Of a stretch of DNA of 64,000 nt, positions 57,454-64,000 are shown piece by piece (position 1 is the stretch's first letter; the number at the start of each line of letters is the position of its first letter). The notes under the pieces were generated by a model. It did not search any database, was not told where the DNA came from, and worked only from the letters and a program-made list of their open reading frames with translations. The translations under genes and the position numbers were made by a program. Source of the DNA: Paenibacillus xylanilyticus (GTDB taxonomy: Bacteria; Bacillota; Bacilli; Paenibacillales; Paenibacillaceae). The DNA is taken from assembly GCF_009664365.1 (NCBI RefSeq), contig NZ_CP044310.1:5705501-5769500 (forward strand), in the 5' to 3' direction.

Positions 57454-57598
57454 CTACATGAGAGTAGTTTCCTATATGAGTCACTTCAATAAGATTACTA
57501 AAAATCTATTCTATAGAAACCAGAAAGGTAATTAAAATTTCACGCTATCCATACTATTAGATTAATTTAAAACAAAAATCTAAGTAAATCGTAAGGCT

Positions 57599-57645
57599 AT
57601 ATTGAACGGTACCTATCATCTTTGCTGATAGGTACCGTCCAATAT
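57599..57645 (-). other. 20-bp inverted repeat across the end of the second rfbB
   Basis: Arms 57599-57618 and 57626-57645 match over 20 bp with a single wobble, around a 7-nt loop. It covers the last codons and stop of the gene at 57616. No U-tract follows, so it may be an mRNA 3' stabiliser or a remnant of recombination. Confidence 0.65.
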
Positions 57646-58599
57646 AGCTCTCCACCATTTTGGATTTTCTTGATACCATTTTACCGTTTCTTTTATCCCT
57701 GTTTCAAATCTATGCTTAGGTTCCCAACCTAATTCGTCTTTAATTTTAGTTGCATCAATAGCATAACGTCTATCATGTCCAAGCCGATCTTCAACATAGT
57801 TAATTAGAGAATCAGGCTTATCTAATAATTGCAAAATATGCGTTACAATATCAATATTCGTATACTCATTGTTCCCACCAATATTATAGATCTCACCAAT
57901 AATCCCTTTATGGATCACGAGGTCGATTGCGCTACAATGATCCTCAACGTAGAGCCAATCTCTTACGTTAAGGCCGTCTCCATAAACTGGCAAAGACTTG
58001 TTGTTCATGGCTCGGATAATCATCAATGGAATAAGTTTCTCCGGAAACTGATATGGCCCATAATTATTTGAACATCTGGTAATGTTAACAGGGAGCCCAT
58101 AAGTTTCATAATATGCTCTCACAAGCAGGTCAGCTCCTGCTTTACTAGAGGAATAAGGACTATTAGGAACCAAGGGAGTTGTTTCACTGAATAACCCTGT
58201 TTCTCCCAAAGAACCGTACACCTCGTCTGTAGACACTTGGACATATTTCAAAACACTGTATTTCCTCGATAATTCTAACAATGTTTGAGTACCAACTATA
58301 TTCGTCATAACAAAAACATTCGGATCCACTATGCTCCGGTCCACATGAGACTCAGCTGCAAAATTTACGATTACATCTATTCCTTCTTGGAATAATGGTT
58401 CAATTGAGTCTTGGTCAAGAATACTAGCACAGACAAATTTATAGTTTGAGTATCCTTTAGCATTGACCAGATTTTCTAGATTTCCTGCATAGGTCAAAGA
58501 ATCAACATTTATAATATTGTAATCCGGATAATGTAGCAACATATAGTTAATAAAATTACTTCCTATAAATCCTGCCCCACCAGTTACTAAAATTCTCAA
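57616..58599 (-). CDS. Second dTDP-glucose 4,6-dehydratase, AT-rich paralogue
   Basis: A 327-aa protein starting at TTG 58599 (MRILVTGGAGFIGSNFINY) with TAGGTG upstream. All RfbB motifs are intact (STDEVYG, YSSSK, NNYGPYQFPEKLIP). By eye it shares about two-thirds of residues with the RfbB at 56137. Its DNA is clearly AT-richer than that copy, in line with horizontal acquisition with the genes to its right. It could make a different or additional NDP-6-deoxy sugar. Confidence 0.92.
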   Translation of the reverse strand: MRILVTGGAGFIGSNFINYMLLHYPDYNIINVDSLTYAGNLENLVNAKGYSNYKFVCASILDQDSIEPLFQEGIDVIVNFAAESHVDRSIVDPNVFVMTNIVGTQTLLELSRKYSVLKYVQVSTDEVYGSLGETGLFSETTPLVPNSPYSSSKAGADLLVRAYYETYGLPVNITRCSNNYGPYQFPEKLIPLMIIRAMNNKSLPVYGDGLNVRDWLYVEDHCSAIDLVIHKGIIGEIYNIGGNNEYTNIDIVTHILQLLDKPDSLINYVEDRLGHDRRYAIDATKIKDELGWEPKHRFETGIKETVKWYQENPKWWRAILDGTYQQR

Positions 58600-58607
58600 G
58601 TCAGCAC

Positions 58608-59192
58608 CTACTTTTCATTATTTTGAACCATGTCCCATTCTTCTTGGCTAGTAATAGCGTAAAACCCTGCTTTGTTTTTAAAATTACAAATGACTTGAAT
58701 TTTCTTTACACTATCATTGAGATTGATATAACCAACCCATCCAGCATCATCGGCATTCTCTTTCCCTATCGCTTTAGATAATCCAGGGCGTTCAATTCCA
58801 GCTAATCCAGCTCCTAGAACCTGATTCTTATCATCAATAAATAAAATGAAATCCACTTGATCTTTATCTGAAAAAAACCATCCTGAAGCAATGCCCATAT
58901 TACTCGACACCTTAGTTACTGAATCAAAATTCCCTAATAGATTATCTATAGATTTTATCTGAGATTTATTGATAGATTGACCCTCTTTATAAGCTTCTTC
59001 GAGGGAGCTTTTACTAAACAAATTAGGGAATTCGTTTTTTAACAACTGTATAACATCTACAGTGTCCTCTTTTTGATTCACTATGATAGGTTTAGATTCA
59101 GGTTTTATAGTATGCTTAAATTCAGCTTTAACTAGCACTATCAACAGAACAACAAGCAATAGATTGAATAGAATTAGCAATATTTTTTTCAT
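58608..59192 (-). CDS. Secreted or membrane-anchored protein of unknown function
   Basis: A 194-aa protein with a hydrophobic N-terminus (residues 4-21, LLILFNLLLVVLLIVLV) after MKK, then a soluble domain. AAAGAGGAAAAA precedes the ATG. The domain is probably alpha/beta with motifs FPNLFSKSS and FILFIDDKNQVLGAGLAGI. I do not recognise it. It ends 8 bp before the second rfbB, so it belongs to the glycan cluster. Confidence 0.85.
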   Translation of the reverse strand: MKKILLILFNLLLVVLLIVLVKAEFKHTIKPESKPIIVNQKEDTVDVIQLLKNEFPNLFSKSSLEEAYKEGQSINKSQIKSIDNLLGNFDSVTKVSSNMGIASGWFFSDKDQVDFILFIDDKNQVLGAGLAGIERPGLSKAIGKENADDAGWVGYINLNDSVKKIQVICNFKNKAGFYAITSQEEWDMVQNNEK

Positions 59193-59271
59193 TTTTTCCT
59201 CTTTGGAGATATTATGAATGATTTTGGCAAAATAGCGTCACTGGGATGGCGCTAGCCACCACTATAGAATC

Positions 59272-59289
59272 AAAAGAGTGAGCTCTTTT
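59272..59289 (-). terminator. Weak hairpin after the methyltransferase
   Basis: AAAAGAG-TGAG-CTCTTTT immediately after the stop codon at 59291. It is a short AT-rich stem and may be a weak terminator. Confidence 0.4.
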
Positions 59290-59290
59290 T

Positions 59291-60751
59291 CTAGATCCTA
59301 GTAATAAAGGCGGCCAAACTCTTTTTAGATAATAGCACAAGCTTTCGATTAGTAATCTCTAATAATCTTACAATACTATAGTTATCAAGAACTCGAAATC
59401 TAAGTATTGCTTCACCATTAATTTCTCTTTCCAAAACCCAAGCATGCATACCCTCATTTGCTACAGAAAAACTCATTTGCTGAACTATTCTTCCGTCCTG
59501 AACAAGTTCTAAAAATAAATTAGCACCCAGACTTGAAAAAAGAAAATAATTAATTTTATTACCCACTCCAGATAAAGAATACTCAACATATCCACTATAT
59601 GGGATAGTATTAGATATCGTCAAAATTGAGTTCTTCTTAAAATATTTATTTTGGACTGTAATTCCATCTATAAATCTAAGATGATTACTAACTAGTACAT
59701 CATAAAGGTCATGCTCTTTTCTAAACAGTTTTTGGCTGCCAAGTTTAGACGCAGTAGCTTCTTTATTCTTTGTCAGTTCAAGTACCGATGAGGCTATACT
59801 ATTATTTTTTAGTAATGTTTCATGAAGAATAGCTCTCATAGACCCGATTTCTTGGATATTATCCATTCTGTCTGAAATAAAAACTTCGTCCATTTGATTT
59901 GTCTTTTTTTCTAAAAAACGAGACTTTTTTTCTAATTCAACTAATCTATTTCTAACTTCTTTGATGTCCCTGTCTATCTTTTCTTCAAGTCTATTTCTAA
60001 CTTCTTTGATGTCTCTGTCTATTTTTTTTTCAAGTTTTTCATCCCATTTTTTAACATCTGATAAAACTGATGTTCCCATGTCTCGGTTTATTTCTCTGTT
60101 ACGAACTTCATGAATAATATCGGGTTCATTTTCATTAGCCAACTCTTTTAATTCTATTAATTCATTCGAAGTGTAAGGAGAACCTGATTTATTTATTGCT
60201 AAAACATAGTATATTTGATCACATACATTTTGGAGTGACCTACGGGCATTTCGCTTCTCATCCTCAGATAAATCTATATATTCAGGGAAATAAAAGTACT
60301 CCACACTAACTGTGTGTATATTTATAGCTAATTTGCTATTATCACTTGTACCTAGTCCCCAAATAAAAGCATGAGGATTATAATAATCCTTTAGTTCGAT
60401 AGAGGTAGTAGAGTCAGGCGGTGCAAAAAAACGGAAAGTCGATTCATTAAACACCTGTTTATGATAAAAATTCGCAAAATTCACAGTCTCCATATGATAA
60501 GGAGCCAAGACATAGATTAAAGAATTATGCTTACTTACACGATAAATTTCCTCCATGATGAAGTAAATATCATCAAAATGTTCCAACGAATGAGAACATA
60601 ACATAATATCAACCGAATTGTCTTCGAGAGGAATTCCATTATTTAAGTCTGCCACGATGTCAACTCCAGGGAGTTGGAAACGATCAAGTCCGAGGTACCC
60701 CCTGGACTTTCGTTGTCCACAACCCAAATCGACTTTTACTAAATCTTCCAT
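59291..60751 (-). CDS. SAM methyltransferase with coiled-coil and C-terminal domain
   Basis: A 486-aa protein starts MEDLVKVDLGCGQRKSRGYL with GGAGGG upstream; an ATG ten codons earlier overlaps the preceding stop. Residues 1-180 form a class I methyltransferase (VDLGCGQ, DIVADLNNGIPLEDNSVDIMLCSHSLEHF). Residues about 215-310 are a long coiled coil with two 15-residue repeats, IDRDIKEVRNRLEEK. Residues about 365-486 are a beta-rich domain of unknown type. Such multidomain proteins occur in O-antigen and S-layer glycan clusters. Target is unknown. DNA is AT-rich. Confidence 0.85.
   Translation of the reverse strand: MEDLVKVDLGCGQRKSRGYLGLDRFQLPGVDIVADLNNGIPLEDNSVDIMLCSHSLEHFDDIYFIMEEIYRVSKHNSLIYVLAPYHMETVNFANFYHKQVFNESTFRFFAPPDSTTSIELKDYYNPHAFIWGLGTSDNSKLAINIHTVSVEYFYFPEYIDLSEDEKRNARRSLQNVCDQIYYVLAINKSGSPYTSNELIELKELANENEPDIIHEVRNREINRDMGTSVLSDVKKWDEKLEKKIDRDIKEVRNRLEEKIDRDIKEVRNRLVELEKKSRFLEKKTNQMDEVFISDRMDNIQEIGSMRAILHETLLKNNSIASSVLELTKNKEATASKLGSQKLFRKEHDLYDVLVSNHLRFIDGITVQNKYFKKNSILTISNTIPYSGYVEYSLSGVGNKINYFLFSSLGANLFLELVQDGRIVQQMSFSVANEGMHAWVLEREINGEAILRFRVLDNYSIVRLLEITNRKLVLLSKKSLAAFITRI
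59946..60035. repeat. 45-bp tandem repeat inside the methyltransferase gene
   Basis: Two head-to-tail 45-bp units (59946-59990 and 59991-60035) with a handful of differences encode successive IDRDIKEVRNRL blocks. The reading frame stays open. Confidence 0.9.
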
Positions 60752-60777
60752 AATTTCGCCCTCCAGCGTATAACAAG

Positions 60778-63700
60778 TCATTCCTTCAAGTCAATATAAA
60801 GCAAATCAACAATCGGAAGGTGAATTTCTAATCGATTAAATAATTTGTATAAGTAACTCCTTTTATCTCTGTTCTCGAATGTCCCAATAACATTGAAGTT
60901 GTTTTTGAATGAGAATTGAACTGTAAACATCTTTTCTGAACAATTGAAAATTGGTTCAAATTTAAAATAAGTCCAGTTATTAAACTTAATATCATTGTTC
61001 TCCACTAGTGACTCTCTTATCTTCCTCCCTTTAAAAAATAAGGACATATGGATCGTTCCACTATCAAGTTTTTCATTCATAGTACCGAAAATCACGCCTA
61101 TTTCACTTAACTGAGTTATGTCACAATTAAAAGTATACTTCTTTGATTTAGAAATAGGCCTCGAAAAGCTAAGGGCATTAGTGTCTATGACTCTAGGAGT
61201 GACAGGACTATCCTCTTGTTTCAAAGATAAAACGTGTCTCTTATGTTTCGGCGTACTGGTTTTTAACACAAGATATTCTAACAGTCCATTTCTTACTGTT
61301 TGTAAGGTGTATTCATCTTTTATTAATCTCTTAAAGTTTCTAGATATATCATTCCAGTTTTCTTTATTTTCAATAGCTCTCTGAATAGTTTGATGGATAC
61401 TTGTGGTTGTGAAATTTTCTGATAAATATCCCGTTACACCATCAACTATCAATTCAGGTATTCCCCCACAAGGACAGGCGACTGAGATCAATCCACCTGC
61501 TGAGCAAATTAACAAGGTCTGCGGAATGCTTTCGTCAACTGAAGTTGACAATATAATGTCATTATTAGAGATTATCTCCTCCATAGGTGCAAGCCCATGA
61601 AGCTTAATATGTTCCTGTAATCCATTTTTTTCAATATAAGTTTGTATCTCCTCCACATAGGACGACAATACTTGAAGTTTATATCCGTATATATTGAGCT
61701 CTATGTTATATCCATCTTGAAGGAGTAGATGACATGCTTTAACTGCCTCTAGCTGGCGCTTCCTTTTTTGTAATGTGCCGCCAATTGCTATTGAAATTTT
61801 TTCCCCATTATTATCCCCTTTAGAGAAACAATCCCGTAAGACTATTGAAGGTATTTTTACTGTCGTTAAATCAAATGCTTGATTGTAAATTTTAGCAGCC
61901 CACTCCGAATCAGAAATTGTTCCACTTGCTGCAAGTTTTAATTCCAATATTTCTTCGTAGGAATATCCTGTTGGCTGAAATAAGGCAAACACAGAATGAA
62001 TATCTGACATGGAGGCCACTGAGACAATGTCTGGAATGTAACTACTAGATATTATTAATCCAATATTTTGAGAAGATATCCAATTAAGTAAAATTTCAAT
62101 ATAATTTTCTTCTTTATTGTTTGAATTATACGGAGCCTTAATAACCGGTTTTAGACCTAAATCTTGAATATATTTATTTATAATAGCATCGTTTTCATCA
62201 TCCCCGTAGCTTTTTTCTTCAGGTACACAAACCTGAACATCAATACCGGCACTATGAAGCATTTTACCAATTTGTACACCATAAATTTCCGAGCCAGAAA
62301 CCATAGAAGAATTCAGGAATATAAAACATTTATTATGATTAATGTTTGTTAACAATTTGCCCGTACTTATAATGTAGCTACTAAAATCATCTTCTTCTAA
62401 TGATACTTTTCTGGTATTAGTTTTGAGTATAGAATCATCAATTTTAGTAAGATTAATTACAAGGTTCGATAAGTCCATTAATTGAACAGCAGCTCTACTC
62501 TGTTTTTCATCCCATGGAAGACCTTCTTTAGGAAAGTATAAATCCATTTTAAATACATTTTGAACACATTCAAGTTGATTGTAATCAAGCACATTCGGGG
62601 AAATTTTTGTTTGAAGACCATACGAGATTAAGTATACAACTGGTATATTGAGTTCTTTATATTGGTGAATACAATCGATAATAGAAGGGCCAGAGCAGTC
62701 TACCAAAAAAAGAAAATCAATATCTGATGGCGAATATGATGATAGTTGCCATTCTCCACAAGTTATGACAATTGAATCTGAGTACTGCTGTTGTAGGAGT
62801 TTTTTATACATGGAAACCTTATCGTTATATACATTACATACTAAAAGAATCCGCATTTTTCGATTTAAACCAAATTCAGTTCTGAATGGTGATAGTTTGT
62901 TATTACTATTCCCAAACAATTGGTTATTAAACGAGTTTTCATTGCTATAATAGATATGACCATCAAAAAAAGGTTTATATACGATGTTCTCTACATTCAA
63001 GTACTCATCATAACTTTTTAAATACGGTAATAAAGCGTTGAAGTCAAATACATCAAATTGATCAATTGTACTCGGAAGTAACTTATTAGTTCTTTCAGTA
63101 ATAAGTCTTTCATCAGTCATATACGCATACGTTAATTTGTAATCCATTTTAACCGAAAGCCCCAGCGAAACTGGAGAGGAAGGACCTAGTTCAGTACTAA
63201 GTATCTTATTCACAAAATTAAAGGAAGCACCTAAAGATTTAGCTCTAAACCATAAATCCCAATCACATAAACGCCGCATTCCAATATGAGAATCATAAAG
63301 TCCATATTTTTCGAAGAAGGACCTTTTACAGAGCACTGAACCATTTGGAATAGTGTTTAAATGATATAATATTTCAAATGTTAACGGCCATTCTCCAAGA
63401 AGAAAATATTGCTCGTCGTTAACTTTCATATTTGTAATAGAATATTGAACATCAGCTGGTTTTGTATTCATTTCATCTAGTAAAATTTCCAAAAAAAGAG
63501 GGTCCCATATGTTATCATCAAATATAAAGGCAACATAATCCCCTCTAGCTTTCAATATGCCTTCATTTGTTCTAACAGCTGGTAAACCGCAATTAATATC
63601 ATGACGTATATAAACTATTCTATTATCTTTTGAAGCAAATTGAGTTATAAGATCTTGTGATCCGTCACTAGAACCATCATCAATAATGATAAATTCAAAA

Positions 63701-63858
63701 TTTTTATATGTCTGTCTCAGGACCGACTCTATACAACGTTTGAGGAAGCCTTCTGCCATTCTAGAGTAAGTTGGCATAACAATACTAACTAAGGGATTAT
63801 TATTCTCGTAACCATTATCAAGGATATTCTGATCTTTAGTGAACTCTTGAAATTTCAT
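60778..63858 (-). CDS. Large bifunctional glycosyltransferase (GT2-GT4 fusion)
   Basis: A 1026-aa protein; the start MKFQEFTKDQNILD at 63858 has AAGGA 8 nt upstream. Residues about 20-250 are a GT-A family 2 domain (VSIVMPTYSRMAEGF, IIIDDGSSDGSQDL, FIFDDNIWD). Residues about 520-890 are a GT-B family 4 domain (SIAIGGTLQKRKRQLEAVKA, KLHGLAPMEEII, STSVDESIPQTLL, GGIPELIVDGVTGYLSE). The usual second Glu of the GT4 EX7E motif appears as Ile. A beta-rich C-terminal region follows. It overlaps the upstream epimerase by 23 bp. It probably adds two sugars in turn to a cell-surface glycan. Confidence 0.88.
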   Translation of the reverse strand: MKFQEFTKDQNILDNGYENNNPLVSIVMPTYSRMAEGFLKRCIESVLRQTYKNFEFIIIDDGSSDGSQDLITQFASKDNRIVYIRHDINCGLPAVRTNEGILKARGDYVAFIFDDNIWDPLFLEILLDEMNTKPADVQYSITNMKVNDEQYFLLGEWPLTFEILYHLNTIPNGSVLCKRSFFEKYGLYDSHIGMRRLCDWDLWFRAKSLGASFNFVNKILSTELGPSSPVSLGLSVKMDYKLTYAYMTDERLITERTNKLLPSTIDQFDVFDFNALLPYLKSYDEYLNVENIVYKPFFDGHIYYSNENSFNNQLFGNSNNKLSPFRTEFGLNRKMRILLVCNVYNDKVSMYKKLLQQQYSDSIVITCGEWQLSSYSPSDIDFLFLVDCSGPSIIDCIHQYKELNIPVVYLISYGLQTKISPNVLDYNQLECVQNVFKMDLYFPKEGLPWDEKQSRAAVQLMDLSNLVINLTKIDDSILKTNTRKVSLEEDDFSSYIISTGKLLTNINHNKCFIFLNSSMVSGSEIYGVQIGKMLHSAGIDVQVCVPEEKSYGDDENDAIINKYIQDLGLKPVIKAPYNSNNKEENYIEILLNWISSQNIGLIISSSYIPDIVSVASMSDIHSVFALFQPTGYSYEEILELKLAASGTISDSEWAAKIYNQAFDLTTVKIPSIVLRDCFSKGDNNGEKISIAIGGTLQKRKRQLEAVKACHLLLQDGYNIELNIYGYKLQVLSSYVEEIQTYIEKNGLQEHIKLHGLAPMEEIISNNDIILSTSVDESIPQTLLICSAGGLISVACPCGGIPELIVDGVTGYLSENFTTTSIHQTIQRAIENKENWNDISRNFKRLIKDEYTLQTVRNGLLEYLVLKTSTPKHKRHVLSLKQEDSPVTPRVIDTNALSFSRPISKSKKYTFNCDITQLSEIGVIFGTMNEKLDSGTIHMSLFFKGRKIRESLVENNDIKFNNWTYFKFEPIFNCSEKMFTVQFSFKNNFNVIGTFENRDKRSYLYKLFNRLEIHLPIVDLLYIDLKE

Positions 63859-64000
63859 TATCATTTTCCTTTTTTCTGTTAATAGTTTTTTTAATTCCTT
63901 CTTCAAGGTTATATTTTGGTGACCACTCACAGTCTTCTTTAATCTTTGATATATCTAAAACATTTCTAGTAACTCCACTATAATTATCTTTCCTAACTAT
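63836..64000 (-). CDS. NDP-sugar epimerase/dehydratase, C-terminal fragment
   Basis: The last 54 residues of an SDR-type sugar-nucleotide enzyme reach the window edge. The fragment RNVLDISKIKEDCEWSPKYN resembles the (V)LDxSKxKxxLGWxPK(Y/I)xLEEGI motif common to GalE/RfbB/Gmd-type C-termini. The rest lies beyond 64,000. It is upstream of and overlaps the large glycosyltransferase, so they share an operon. The exact sugar cannot be assigned. Confidence 0.85.
   Translation of the reverse strand: MVRKDNYSGVTRNVLDISKIKEDCEWSPKYNLEEGIKKTINRKKENDNEISRVH

Overview
The window is chromosomal DNA from a spore-forming Bacillota, most likely Paenibacillus. Gene order follows the Bacillus rpoB neighbourhood closely: ctsR-mcsA-mcsB-clpC-radA-disA ... 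yacL-ispD-ispF-gltX-cysE-cysS-mrnC-rlmB-rae1-sigH-rpmG-secE-nusG-rplKAJL-rsmC-rpoBC-L7Ae-like-rpsL-rpsG-fusA-tuf-rpsJ. The genus is inferred from this order, from pssA and a small plus-strand gene inserted between disA and yacL, and from overall protein similarity; I could not run a database search. Nearly everything is on the minus strand, so transcription runs from high to low coordinates.

Layout, left to right. 1-5.6 kb: start of the S10 operon (rpsJ, cut by the window edge) and the str operon, driven from a clear promoter at 5.6 kb. 5.7-17.6 kb: RNA polymerase and ribosomal stalk genes, secE, nusG and rpmG, with several leaders, hairpins and promoters. 17.8-25.8 kb: sigH, RNA maturation genes, and cysE-cysS behind a Cys-type T-box, then gltX and the MEP-pathway genes ispF/ispD. 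25.9-36 kb: yacL, a divergent small Cys-rich gene, pssA, disA, radA, clpC and the ctsR operon with a visible CtsR operator. 36.4-37.6 kb: an Eis-like acetyltransferase. 37.86-43.3 kb: a complete rRNA operon (16S, tRNA-Ala, 23S, 5S) with two promoters. 43.5-44.9 kb (plus strand): a membrane cytochrome b / molybdopterin oxidoreductase fusion. 45-50.5 kb: ligA, pcrA and pcrB. 50.7-64 kb: a GDPD-like membrane protein, then a cell-surface polysaccharide cluster (sugar-phosphate transferase, glycosyltransferases, dTDP-rhamnose genes). The part right of 57.2 kb is visibly AT-richer and is probably acquired.

The most notable points are: ribosomal protein S12 with Arg at position 56 and Ala at 104, both classic streptomycin-resistance positions; an internal twin-arginine motif between four membrane helices and a Moco domain, which suggests dual Sec/Tat targeting; a possible attenuator in the long rpoB leader; a LigA with altered nucleotide-binding motifs; and an AT-rich glycan island with a second rfbB, a GT2-GT4 fusion, and a methyltransferase carrying a 15-residue tandem repeat. 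I found no CRISPR array, insertion sequence or prophage.
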